Source: Streptomyces calvus (GTDB lineage Bacteria > Actinomycetota > Actinomycetes > Streptomycetales > Streptomycetaceae). Taken from it: 64,000 nucleotides of DNA. Positions 42,245 to 50,525 of this stretch are shown here, piece after piece (position 1 is the first letter of the stretch; each line of letters opens with the position of its first letter). Position numbers and translations under genes: made by a program. The notes under the pieces were generated by a model. It was given only the letters and a program-made list of their open reading frames with translations, had not been told where the DNA came from and did no database searches. The stretch spans positions 1 to 64,000 of the forward strand of contig NZ_VCNP01000003.1 in NCBI RefSeq assembly GCF_006782915.1. Direction: 5' to 3'.

Positions 42245-42841
42245 ATGCGCTTTTCACCGACGTTGCGCTTCGGAGAAGTGCTCGTCGTACTGGAAGGACC
42301 GGCCCGCGTGCGCTGGAAGCAGCCCGCTCCGCCACGTGCAGGTCACTGGACACCCACCGGCATCTGGCCCGACGAGGGGCAGCTGGCCATGGTGCGCGAG
42401 CACCTGGAGAACGGAGGACCGCTGCTCGTCCTGCTGGACGAGGCCCGCAACCCCGTCCCGATGCTGCGGGAGGAATGGCAGGCCGCACCCTGCCGACTGA
42501 TCGAGGACCTGACCGGCCCCTGCCCAGGAGACCTCCTGGACGACGAGGTCGTCGAGGTGCGGCTGCCGTTCCTCGACTGGCTGCCCGCCGCCCACCGGGA
42601 CCGCGCCGCCCGCTTCCTCGCCGACAGCGACACGGCACTGTCCCGTACACCCCTGGCGCTCCTGCCGCCACTGATGGTCGAGAAGAAGCACGACGGGGTG
42701 CCGCCGAGCCCGCGTTTCGCCCGGCGGCTCGTGCCGAACGCATTGACAGCCGGCCGACTCACCGCCGCCGTCGAGCACCTGTTCGCCACCGGTCCGCAGG
42801 AGTGCACGGCCCGAAGCCACCCGGGCGATGTGATCCGGTGA
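42245..42841 (+). CDS. Hypothetical protein of the AvrD cluster
   Basis: 198 residues, not recognised. No signal peptide or membrane helices. It reads FGEVLVVLEGPARVRWKQ, MVREHLENGGPLLVLLDEAR, EVRLPFLDWLPAAHRDRAAR and ends with a basic/helix region. GGGGGAAA lies about 6 nt before ATG 42245. A 224-bp AT-rich gap separates it from avrD and may hold a second promoter. It overlaps the next gene by GTGA, so it belongs to the same translational unit as the SDR. Confidence 0.75.
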   Translation: MRFSPTLRFGEVLVVLEGPARVRWKQPAPPRAGHWTPTGIWPDEGQLAMVREHLENGGPLLVLLDEARNPVPMLREEWQAAPCRLIEDLTGPCPGDLLDDEVVEVRLPFLDWLPAAHRDRAARFLADSDTALSRTPLALLPPLMVEKKHDGVPPSPRFARRLVPNALTAGRLTAAVEHLFATGPQECTARSHPGDVIR

Positions 42842-43137
42842 GGACCACACGACACACAGGGCGTCCCGGCCCCGGCACCCGGTCCGCACCGGAGCCCGGC
42901 CCGCGCACCGCTTCCGACGCCCACCCCGACCACGGCCACGACGACCGGCACGAGGACACGACCGGCGGCCCGTTCGCCGGCTTCCCGAGCGGCTCCTGCC
43001 AGGTGCCCAGCCACGGGGAGATCAGCTCGTTGATCGCCGTGACCGCGGCCGCGAACCTGGTGCTCGCCACCCGGAGGGTCGTCGATCGCCGCCGCGCGGG
43101 GCACGAAGAAGGTCCCACCGACCGAAGGAGCCACTGA
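42838..43137 (+). CDS. Small coupled ORF with hydrophobic C-terminal helix
   Basis: 99 residues. Its GTG overlaps the preceding stop (GTGA) and its own TGA overlaps the SDR start (TGATG), so both ends are coupled; this argues strongly that it is translated. The first 60 residues are His/Asp/Pro-rich and probably disordered; then GEISSLIAVTAAANLVLATR followed by RVVDRRRA could be an amphipathic or membrane-associated helix. No family recognised. Confidence 0.65.
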   Translation: MRTTRHTGRPGPGTRSAPEPGPRTASDAHPDHGHDDRHEDTTGGPFAGFPSGSCQVPSHGEISSLIAVTAAANLVLATRRVVDRRRAGHEEGPTDRRSH

Positions 43138-43841
43138 TGGGACGTTCGGTCATGGTCACCGGCGGCAGTCGCGGCATCGGACTCGCCGTGGCGCGCGCCC
43201 TGGCCGCCGACGGGGACCGCGTCGCCGTCACGCACCGCGACACCGCACCGCCCGACGGGCTGTTCGCCGTACGCGCCGAGATGACGGACCCGAAGAGCAT
43301 CGACACCGCGTTCGACGAGGTGGAGGCGGCGCACGGGCCGGTGGAGGTACTGGTCGTCAACGCGGGCATCACCCGCGACACGTTGTTCCTGCGCATGGAC
43401 GAGCGGGACTTCACGGACGTCGTCGACGTCAACCTGCACGGCGCCTTCCGTACCGTGCGGCGCGCCGTGCGCGGCATGGTCCGTGCCCGCTGGGGCCGGA
43501 TCGTCCTGATGTCCTCGATGACCTACGCCTACGGGGCACCGGGACAGGTCAACTACGGCGCCGCCAAAGCCGGAATGCTCGGCATGGCCCGCTCCCTCGC
43601 CTGGGAACTCGGTCCCCGCAACATCACGGTCAACGTCGTCGCGCCGGGACTCATCGACACCGACATGAGCCGTGAGATCACCGACCGACGGCGCGAGCAC
43701 CTGCTGAACATCACCCCACTGGGCCGCGCGGGAGAGGTGGAGGACGTCGCCGCGGCAGTGCGCTACCTGACCGGCGACTCGGGCCGCTTCGTGACCGGCG
43801 CGGTCCTGCCGGTCAGCGGCGGCCTGGGCCTGGGCGGCTGA
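43137..43841 (+). CDS. FabG-like 3-oxoacyl-ACP reductase (SDR)
   Basis: A 234-residue SDR of the FabG type. VTGGSRGIGLAVARALA (cofactor), NAGITRDTLFLRM, MSSMTYAYGAPGQVNYGAAK (Ser and YxxxK), APGLIDTDMSREI and FVTGAVLPVSGG. Such enzymes reduce 3-oxoacyl thioesters. Next to AvrD it probably reduces the acyl chain or keto group of the signal intermediate. Start ATG 43137 overlaps the upstream stop. A 10-bp hairpin follows the gene. Confidence 0.92.
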   Translation: MGRSVMVTGGSRGIGLAVARALAADGDRVAVTHRDTAPPDGLFAVRAEMTDPKSIDTAFDEVEAAHGPVEVLVVNAGITRDTLFLRMDERDFTDVVDVNLHGAFRTVRRAVRGMVRARWGRIVLMSSMTYAYGAPGQVNYGAAKAGMLGMARSLAWELGPRNITVNVVAPGLIDTDMSREITDRRREHLLNITPLGRAGEVEDVAAAVRYLTGDSGRFVTGAVLPVSGGLGLGG

Positions 43842-43844
43842 CCC

Positions 43845-43875
43845 GGCACCGCTCGGCGGCCCGCGGAGCGGTGCC
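43845..43875 (+). terminator. Hairpin between SDR and P-loop gene
   Basis: GGCACCGCTC pairs with GAGCGGTGCC around an 11-nt loop, directly after the SDR stop. Could be a terminator or attenuator. Confidence 0.6.
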
Positions 43876-43958
43876 GCCGGCGCCACGGCCGGCGACCACC
43901 GGCACCACCCGACATCCCGGCTCCGGCCGGAACACCCACGACGAGAAGAGAACACACC

Positions 43959-44783
43959 ATGGGCAACTCAGGCACCCCGACAGGTCGGGCCGGCTCGCCG
44001 CCTGCCGCCTCCACCGGGGAGCGCGGTCTTCACCTCGCCATCTCCGGCACGTACTCCAGCGGCAAGAGCACCACGACCGAGGCACTGTCGATAGCGACCG
44101 GCATCCCGCGCACACACGCCATGACCTCCCGCGAGATCCTCATGGACCTCGTCCCGGGCAAACAGGTCCAGGAGCTCAGCGCGTCGGAGCTGACGATGCT
44201 CGGACTGCGGCGGCTCGAGGAGCGCATCCACCACGAGGCAGGCCAGGGACCGTTCATCTCGGACGGCTCGGTGATCCACGAGTGGGTCTACGGCGAGGCA
44301 CGGATGCGGGTCGGCATCAACCCGGGTGCCAACTTCCTCCTGAAGACGGTGAAGAACATCGCCGGGCTGCCGGTGAAACGGTTCTACCGGCAGTACATGC
44401 ACGCGTACGGGGCCGTCACCAAGGCCCGTGCCAAGCGCATCTACGACGCCTACGTGCACCTCCCGGTCGAGTTCACGATGAAGACCGACGGCCACCGGCC
44501 GGTCTCCGAGAAGTTCCGGAAGCTGTCCGACGACCTTCTCATCGAGACCCTCGAGGAGTTGGAGATCCCGTACCACGTCGTGGGCGGCAGTGTCCGTGAA
44601 CGCGTGGAGCGGATCGTCGAGATCTTCGACCTGCCCCTGGTGATGCCGCTGGACGAAGCCATCGACCGGGCCGACGTCCGAGTGCGGCAGGCGATCGAAG
44701 TCCTGGAACAGGACGACCGGTTCCACGAGGCACAGCGCACCAAATCCCTGCGCCGACGCATCTCGTACGCGCTGCGCTTCTGA
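43959..44783 (+). CDS. P-loop ATPase/kinase (AAA_28/NadR-like)
   Basis: A 274-residue soluble protein. After a 25-residue low-complexity N terminus comes LAISGTYSSGKSTTTEALSI (Walker A) and later FISDGSVIHEWVYGEARM (Walker B-like region). The size and pattern fit the AAA_28/NadR-type kinases that phosphorylate small molecules. It probably acts on an intermediate of the AvrD pathway (for example a sugar or a butenolide precursor). The neighbourhood is the only evidence for substrate. Confidence 0.82.
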   Translation: MGNSGTPTGRAGSPPAASTGERGLHLAISGTYSSGKSTTTEALSIATGIPRTHAMTSREILMDLVPGKQVQELSASELTMLGLRRLEERIHHEAGQGPFISDGSVIHEWVYGEARMRVGINPGANFLLKTVKNIAGLPVKRFYRQYMHAYGAVTKARAKRIYDAYVHLPVEFTMKTDGHRPVSEKFRKLSDDLLIETLEELEIPYHVVGGSVRERVERIVEIFDLPLVMPLDEAIDRADVRVRQAIEVLEQDDRFHEAQRTKSLRRRISYALRF

Positions 44784-44810
44784 CCACGCGCGGGTGAACG
44801 ATCCCGTGGA

Positions 44811-44853
44811 CCCGCCGTCCACGTGACCACACCCGTGGTGCGTGGACGGCGGG
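44811..44853. terminator. Bidirectional terminator
   Basis: CCCGCCGTCCACG pairs with CGTGGACGGCGGG, and inside it ACCAC pairs with GTGGT. It separates the plus-strand AvrD cluster from the minus-strand sulfur operon. Confidence 0.85.
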
Positions 44854-44911
44854 CCGGAGGCCGTTCATGGGCTCGGCCGCCACGGCCGACCCCGCGCGCG
44901 GCCGCGCGGGG

Positions 44912-45796
44912 TCAGCGGGCGGCGGTGGCGGGGCCGACCGGAGTGTCCCCGCGCAGCGTGATGCGGTGCATGACGCGGTGCCGGTCACCGTAGTCGCGGT
45001 TGGCGTAGTGGGCGGTGCTGCGGTTGTCCCACAGCGCGACGTCGCCCGGCTGCCAGCGGTGCCGCACGACGTGCTCGGGCTTGGTGAGGTGGGCGTACAG
45101 GATGTCGAGGATGCCGCGGCTCTCGTGCTCCGAGACTCCCACGATGTGCGAGGTGAAGCCGGGGTTCACGAACAGGCCCTTGCGTCCGCTCTCGGGGTGC
45201 ACCCGCACCACCGGATGCTCCACCGGCGTCAGCTGGGTGAACACCTCGCCCTCCCACAGGTTGCCGCGGCCCTGCCGGCGCTGGGCCAGGTAGTAGCCGA
45301 ACTCGCGGGTGCCGTCGTGGACGGCGGTCAGCGTGTCGACGTACGCCCGCAGGCCCGGCGACAACGACTCGTAGGCGAGCTGGCTGTCGGCCCAGTTGGT
45401 GTCGCCGCCGTTGGGCGGCAGCACCACGGCCCGCAGCACGGAGATCGCCGGGGGCGTGCGCACGAACGTCACGTCCGTGTGCCACACGTCGGCGAACCCG
45501 TTGTCCTGGCTGTCCAGGGAGTACACCTCGGGTGCCACGTCACCGGAGTCGTGGACGGGATGCCCGACGGTGACCTCGCCCAGGCGCCTGCCGAAGTCGA
45601 TCTGCGCGGCGTCGTCGAGACCGTGCTGGCCGCGCACGAACAGCACCTTGTACCTGACGAGTGCTTCGCGCACGGCGAGGACCTGGTCGTCGTCGAGGCG
45701 GCCGAGGTCGATGCCGTGGATCTCGGCGCCGAAGTGCGGGCCGAGTTCGGTGACCGGCAGGGTCGTCGCGGTGGGCCGATCGCTGAGGATGCTCAT
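44912..45796 (-). CDS. TauD/TfdA-type Fe(II)/2-oxoglutarate dioxygenase
   Basis: A 294-residue enzyme. GFADVWHTDVTFVRTPPAIS carries the His-x-Asp iron ligands; VALWDNRSTAHYANRDYGD and HRVMHRITLRGD carry the distal His and the 2-oxoglutarate-binding Arg. It should oxidise an alkyl- or taurine-type sulfonate (or alkyl sulfate) and release sulfite. Start ATG 45796 with GAAGGA upstream. Last gene of the minus-strand ABC operon. Named for the family; which sulfonate it prefers is unclear. Confidence 0.92.
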   Translation of the reverse strand: MSILSDRPTATTLPVTELGPHFGAEIHGIDLGRLDDDQVLAVREALVRYKVLFVRGQHGLDDAAQIDFGRRLGEVTVGHPVHDSGDVAPEVYSLDSQDNGFADVWHTDVTFVRTPPAISVLRAVVLPPNGGDTNWADSQLAYESLSPGLRAYVDTLTAVHDGTREFGYYLAQRRQGRGNLWEGEVFTQLTPVEHPVVRVHPESGRKGLFVNPGFTSHIVGVSEHESRGILDILYAHLTKPEHVVRHRWQPGDVALWDNRSTAHYANRDYGDRHRVMHRITLRGDTPVGPATAAR

Positions 45797-45825
45797 CCGT
45801 TGGTGTCCTTCCGTGTGATACGGGA

Positions 45826-46644
45826 TCAGGCCGCCGCTGCGGCCTTGACGGCGTGGGAGACGTGCGTGCGCAGCTCGGCGAACTCCGGGGAGCCGCGCAG
45901 CTCTTCGGCGCCGATGTCGCCGCGGGGCAGGGTGATCGGCAGGTCGAGGGCGACGGTGCCCGGGCTCCTCGTCAGCACGACGATGCGGGAGCCGAGGAAG
46001 ACCGCCTCGTCTGCCGAGTGCGTCACGAACACCGTGGTCCGTCCGGTGCGGTCGGTCACCCGGCGGACGTCCTCCTGCAGCCGCTCCCGGGTCAGCGCGT
46101 CCAGCGCCGCGAACGGTTCGTCGAGGAGGAGGAGCGGGTTCTCGGCGGCGAGCGCCCGGGCGATGGCGACGCGTTGCTGCTGGCCGCCGGAGATCTCCCA
46201 GACACGCCGCTTCTCGGTGCCCTCCAGGCCGACCCGGCCCAGCAGTTCCGCGCGGCACCGCGGCCACAGCGCGCGGTCCACGCCCGCGTACCGCAGTGCC
46301 AGGTCGATGTTGCCGCGCACGGTCCGCCACGGGAACAACCGCGGTGTCTGGAACACCACTCCGGCCGTCCTGCCGGGTCGTGGCCCGGTCCCGGAGACCC
46401 GCACCGAGCCGTGAGTGGGCTGCTCGAACCCGGCGATCAGCCGCAACAGGGTGCTCTTGCCGCAGCCGGAGGCGCCGACCAGCACCAGGAACTCCCCCGC
46501 CGGCACGGTCAGGTCGACCGGGCCGACGGCGGTGAGCGCCTCGCCGCCCCGGCCGTACCGGTGGGTGACGTGGTCGAGTCGGACGGCCCCGGCACCGGCG
46601 GCGTCCGCCTCGTCCCGGGAGGCGGTGAGCTCATGCGACGGCAC
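45826..46644 (-). CDS. ABC transporter ATP-binding protein, sulfonate type
   Basis: 272 residues. VLVGASGCGKSTLLRLIAGF (Walker A), VVFQTPRLFPWRTVRGNI (Q-loop), WEISGGQQQRVAIARAL (signature), LLLLDEPFAALD (Walker B) and FVTHSADEAVFLGSRI (H-loop). The closest family is SsuB/TauB. Overlaps the upstream binding-protein gene by 14 bp. It energises uptake of the sulfonate that the dioxygenase uses. Confidence 0.94.
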   Translation of the reverse strand: MPSHELTASRDEADAAGAGAVRLDHVTHRYGRGGEALTAVGPVDLTVPAGEFLVLVGASGCGKSTLLRLIAGFEQPTHGSVRVSGTGPRPGRTAGVVFQTPRLFPWRTVRGNIDLALRYAGVDRALWPRCRAELLGRVGLEGTEKRRVWEISGGQQQRVAIARALAAENPLLLLDEPFAALDALTRERLQEDVRRVTDRTGRTTVFVTHSADEAVFLGSRIVVLTRSPGTVALDLPITLPRGDIGAEELRGSPEFAELRTHVSHAVKAAAAA

Positions 46645-47683
46645 GGGACAACCCCTTGAGGTAGAAGGCCTTGCGGACGACGTCCTCGGACGGTGCGACG
46701 TCGATCTGCCGCTGGTCGGCGAGGAACCGGCCGGTGTCGGTGACGTAGGTGAGGAGCTTGCCCGGGCGGCCGTCGGTGCCGAGCCAGTCGGCGGAGGCCA
46801 CCTGCTCCGGGCTGAGGAACACGCCCTGCTTCAGCTGTGCCCTGGCGTCCGCGGTGCTGATGCCCAGTTCGGCCGCGACGGCCTCGACGGATCCTTCGGG
46901 GTCGGACGTGAGCAGGCGCAGGGCTTCGGCCTCCGCCTTGCGCCAGGCGTCGATGGCTCCCGGGTCCTTTGCGATCAGGTCGTCCGAGACGACGGCGAGG
47001 TCGAGGGTGGGTCTGCCCGCTCCGCCGGTCTCCTTGCTGCTGGTGAGCTGGGTGCCGGTCCGGCGCAGTTCGTCCAGGGTCGGCAGCCAGACGTAGGCGG
47101 CGTCGATGTCGCCGCGCTGCCAGGCGGCGAGGACGGCCTGCGGCTGCAGGTCGACGAGCTTCACGTCGGCCGGCTCGAGCCCGGCGATCTCCAGTGCGGC
47201 CAGCAGGCTGTAGTGCGAGGTGGAGGCGAACGGCGTGCCGATCGTTCTGCCCTTGAGTCCGGCGACGTCGGAGACACCGGTGTCCTTGCGCACCACCAGG
47301 GCCTCGTTCTCCCCCGCGACGTCGAGGATCCAGGCGACCTTGTACGGGATCGGCGAACTGCCGGACACTCCGCGGGCGAACGGACTGGAGCCGAGGGCGG
47401 CGATGTCGAGGGATCTGCCGAGGAACGCCTGGTTGACGCCGGCACCGGAGTCGAACTTGATCCAGGTGATCGTGTGGTCGGGCAGGGCCTTCTCCAGCAG
47501 CCTCTTGTTCTTCACCAGCAAGTCGCCGCTGGGGAAGGCGAAATAGCCGATGCGCAACCGCTTCGCACCGCCGGACGGGGAGGTTCCGGTGTCGGAGGAG
47601 CAGCCGGTGACGGCCGCTGAGGCGGCGGCCAGGGCGCCGGCGAGAAGGAGACGGCGGGACGGGCTGTGCGGGAGACGGGTCAT
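46631..47683 (-). CDS. ABC transporter substrate-binding lipoprotein, sulfonate type
   Basis: 350 residues. Twin-arginine-like RRLLLAGALAAASAAVTGC leads to the lipobox Cys (about residue 28). The mature NMT1/THI5-like domain starts LRIGYFAFPSGDLLV and shows LDIAALGSSPFARG, VVRKDTGVSDVAGLKGRTIG and WLPTLDELRRTG. Binds the substrate outside the membrane for the permease at 47720. 36 bp from the permease gene. Confidence 0.93.
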   Translation of the reverse strand: MTRLPHSPSRRLLLAGALAAASAAVTGCSSDTGTSPSGGAKRLRIGYFAFPSGDLLVKNKRLLEKALPDHTITWIKFDSGAGVNQAFLGRSLDIAALGSSPFARGVSGSSPIPYKVAWILDVAGENEALVVRKDTGVSDVAGLKGRTIGTPFASTSHYSLLAALEIAGLEPADVKLVDLQPQAVLAAWQRGDIDAAYVWLPTLDELRRTGTQLTSSKETGGAGRPTLDLAVVSDDLIAKDPGAIDAWRKAEAEALRLLTSDPEGSVEAVAAELGISTADARAQLKQGVFLSPEQVASADWLGTDGRPGKLLTYVTDTGRFLADQRQIDVAPSEDVVRKAFYLKGLSRAVA

Positions 47684-47719
47684 GGCGGAGCCGTTTCTGT
47701 TCGCAGGGAGGTGAGGGTT

Positions 47720-48595
47720 CTACGCGCGACCGCGCCAGGGGACGACGGCGCGTTCGAGCCGCAGGAGCAGGCCGTCGATGATCAGGCCGGAGACACCGAT
47801 GGTGAAGATACCGACCAGTACGACGGGCGTGTTGTTGTAGTTGGCGGCGTCCTTGACCATGCCGCCGATGCCGGGCAGGCCGTTGACCAACTCGGCCGCG
47901 ACGAGGGAGGAGTAGGCCACGCCGACGGCGAGCCGGACCCCGGTGAGCGTCTCCGGCAGGGCGGACGGCACGACGACGTCCCTGACGACGTCCCACCGTG
48001 ACCCGCCGAGTGCCCGGGCCGCCTCGATCAGGCTCTTGGGCACGGCCGCGACGGCGGTGGTGGTGGAGACCGCGACGGGCGGGAACGCCGCCACCGCCAG
48101 CAGGGTGACCTTCGGTTCCTCGTTGATGCCCAGCCAGATGACGAGCAGCGAGAAGTACGCCAGCGGCGGCAGCGTCCGCAGGAAGGTGATCCAGGGTTCG
48201 AACAGTGCGCGCAGCCGGCCGACGGTGCCCATGAGCAGCCCGAACAGCACTCCGAGTGCGATGCCGATGCCGCCTCCGATCGCGATGCGGCGCAGGCTGA
48301 TGCCCAGGTGCTCGACGAGGGTGGTGCCGTTGTAGCCGCGTACGCCGTCACGGGTGGTGGACACGGTGACGAAGGCGTCCCACACCTTGGCCGGTGGCGG
48401 AACGAGTGTGTCGCTCCACGTACCGCTCGCGGCCAGCAGCTGCCACGCGACGAGGAACAGCAGCAGCGAGCCGAGCGGCAGCGCGGCATGGCGCACACGC
48501 GCCCACGTCCTCCCCGCCGGGAGAGGGCGTTCGGGCGGGACGTCGGCGCGTGCGGCCGGGGCATCGGGCCTGGACGGACGAGAGGTTGTGGACAT
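47720..48595 (-). CDS. ABC transporter permease, sulfonate type
   Basis: 291 residues. About six hydrophobic segments; the cytoplasmic EAA loop reads EAARALGGSRWDVVRDVVVP. ISLRRIAIGGGIGIALGVLF and PGIGGMVKDAANYNNT are typical of SsuC/TauC. ATG 48595 is chosen over an upstream one because GGAGG lies 7 nt before it. The mRNA upstream carries a leader peptide gene with Cys codons (48777-48848). Confidence 0.93.
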   Translation of the reverse strand: MSTTSRPSRPDAPAARADVPPERPLPAGRTWARVRHAALPLGSLLLFLVAWQLLAASGTWSDTLVPPPAKVWDAFVTVSTTRDGVRGYNGTTLVEHLGISLRRIAIGGGIGIALGVLFGLLMGTVGRLRALFEPWITFLRTLPPLAYFSLLVIWLGINEEPKVTLLAVAAFPPVAVSTTTAVAAVPKSLIEAARALGGSRWDVVRDVVVPSALPETLTGVRLAVGVAYSSLVAAELVNGLPGIGGMVKDAANYNNTPVVLVGIFTIGVSGLIIDGLLLRLERAVVPWRGRA

Positions 48596-48693
48596 GGGGC
48601 GTCCTCCGTGGGGCGCCGGGACATGAGCAGCTGCCGTCGACGGGCAGGGACGGCCGGCCCCGAGCAGAAGTGAGGGCGAACGAAGCGAGAGGG

Positions 48694-48712
48694 GCACCCT
48701 GCGTCGGGGTGC
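48694..48712 (-). promoter_or_regulatory. Hairpin in the leader of the sulfonate operon
   Basis: GCACCC and GGGTGC flank a 7-nt loop, midway between the leader peptide stop and the permease start. It could be the attenuator structure controlled by translation of the Cys codons. Weak by itself; it matters because of its place. Confidence 0.45.
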
Positions 48713-48776
48713 GCGAACGGCCCCCGCCGGGTGACATCACCGGACGACGGGGCGCGTGGGGATCAGAAAGACTCGA

Positions 48777-48848
48777 TCAACAACAGGACGAGCCCGCGCG
48801 TCGGCACAGGTCGATGACCAGGCGTCGCACCAGGGGCTCGGAAATCAT
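48777..48848 (-). CDS. Cysteine-rich leader peptide (23 aa)
   Basis: A leaderless short gene starting ATG 48848 and ending TGT TGT TGA. It encodes MISEPLVRRLVID, then LCRRAGSSCC, with Cys at 15, 22 and 23. On the minus strand TAGAAA (48856-48861) ends 7 nt before the ATG, which places the transcript start at or next to it. It precedes the sulfonate ABC-dioxygenase operon by 181 nt. Polycysteine leaderless ORFs of this design are known in mycobacteria as cysteine-responsive attenuators of sulfur genes, and the same job is inferred here. Confidence 0.78.
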   Translation of the reverse strand: MISEPLVRRLVIDLCRRAGSSCC

Positions 48849-49172
48849 GGGGCCATTTCTACAGCAGCCCCGGCTCCGCACCAAGATGGCGTCCACTTAC
48901 TGGAACGGAGTGTCCACGGGAAGGTGATCGGTGCCCGGGCATGTCCCCACTCAACGGTTGATCTCGGTGGTCGCGCGGGTCGGTTGCTGCTCGGGGTGAG
49001 GTGACCGTCGAAGGTGTACGGCATTCGGCGGCGGCCCGGTCCTCGGGCCCGTCGGCGCGGACCGCCGCGAGCGCCTCTGGCCGGCGGGAACGAGGTTGCG
49101 TTCCGACCGGCCAGAGGCACTTTCCGCGCGGCCGGCCGTCCGCCGGACGGCCCGCCTCGTGACAGCGCGGGG

Positions 49173-50525
49173 CTAGGACCCCGTACCGGTCGACTGCTCG
49201 TCGTCGGGCCGGAGTTCGGGTGCGGGACGGCGGAATCCCTTGGTGATGACGGCGAGGTAGACGATGCCGATGGCGATCCAGCCGAGTCCGAGTTCGGTCG
49301 CGGTGGTGCCGAGTTGGGTGATCAGGTAGATGTCGACGGTGGCGCCGGCCAGGGGCAGGAGCACGAAGCCGAGGAGTGCGGGGCGGCTGCCGGAGCGGTA
49401 CTGCCGTACGGCGTGGGCGATGACGCAGACGTTGACCACGGTGAAGCCCAGGAAGGCGCCGAAGTTGATGAACGAGGTGGCGTCGGCGAGGGTCAGGTTG
49501 GTCGCCAGGAGCGCGATCGCGGCCACGATGAGCACGTTCGGCACCGGGGTGAGCAGTTTGCTGTGCAGACGCCCGAAGACGGGGCGGGGAAGGACGTTGT
49601 CACGGCCCATGACGAACATCAGGCGGCTGGTGCTGGCCTGAATGGCCACGCAGGAGGCGAAACCGCCGAGCATGGTGATGATGTTCGCGATGTCGGCGAA
49701 GCCCTGGCCGCCGACGAGTGTGGAGACGGCGTACCCGGCCGACGACTCGTCGGCGAAGGTGCCGCCGGGGTGGGCCCACTGCATCACGAAGGAGAGCGCC
49801 ACGAAGATCACGCCTCCCGCGAGCACGGTGAGGACGATGCCGTGCGGGATGGTGCGCTGCGGGTCCCGGGCCTCTTCGCTGAGTGTGCTGACGGCGTCGA
49901 AGCCGAGGAAGGCGTAGGCGGCGACGGCGGCGGCCGCGGTGACGGCGGAGATGCTGGTGCTGCCGTTCCAGAGCGCGTGTCCGGCCGTTGTGGCTCCGCC
50001 GTGGCCGAGGCCGTAGTGGACGCACAGGACGAGAAGCACCAGCAGGCAGCCGGTGACGGCGATCAGCAGGGTCTTGTTGACCTTGTCGGCCACCTTGAGG
50101 CCTATGACGTTGACGGCGGTGGCCAGCACGATGTTGATCACCAGCCAGAGCCACTGCGGCACGGACGGGTACTGCGCGTGCAGGTAGATCGACTGCACCA
50201 GGAAGGCCACCATGGGCAGGAACAAGTAGTCCAGGAGCATGGCCCAGCCGGCCAGGAAGCCGAACCGTGAGTCGAGCATGCGCCGGGCGTAGGTGTAGAC
50301 GGACCCGGAGGACGGGATGATCCGGGCCATCTTGGCGTAGCTGAGGCCGGTGAGCAGCATCGCGCCGGTGGCGACGAGGTAGGCGGTGGGGGCGGCGCCT
50401 TCGCTGGTTGCGGCGATGACGCCGAAGGTCGAGGTGACGACGGCCGGGGCCATGTAGGCGAGGCCGAACAGGACGATGGAGAGGAGACCGAGGTTGCCTC
50501 TCATGCGGGTGGGCTGATCGGTCAT
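49173..50525 (-). CDS. APC-superfamily amino acid permease
   Basis: 450 residues with about 12-14 hydrophobic segments. Helix 1: IVLFGLAYMAPAVVTSTFGV; loop: SYAKMARIIPSSGSVYTYAR; and FLGFDAVSTLSEEARDPQRT. It belongs with the APC amino acid and amine carriers. The ATG overlaps the stop of the upstream amidohydrolase (ATGA), so transport and hydrolysis of a common nitrogen compound are probably linked. Repressed by the TetR gene at 51541. Confidence 0.92.
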   Translation of the reverse strand: MTDQPTRMRGNLGLLSIVLFGLAYMAPAVVTSTFGVIAATSEGAAPTAYLVATGAMLLTGLSYAKMARIIPSSGSVYTYARRMLDSRFGFLAGWAMLLDYLFLPMVAFLVQSIYLHAQYPSVPQWLWLVINIVLATAVNVIGLKVADKVNKTLLIAVTGCLLVLLVLCVHYGLGHGGATTAGHALWNGSTSISAVTAAAAVAAYAFLGFDAVSTLSEEARDPQRTIPHGIVLTVLAGGVIFVALSFVMQWAHPGGTFADESSAGYAVSTLVGGQGFADIANIITMLGGFASCVAIQASTSRLMFVMGRDNVLPRPVFGRLHSKLLTPVPNVLIVAAIALLATNLTLADATSFINFGAFLGFTVVNVCVIAHAVRQYRSGSRPALLGFVLLPLAGATVDIYLITQLGTTATELGLGWIAIGIVYLAVITKGFRRPAPELRPDDEQSTGTGS

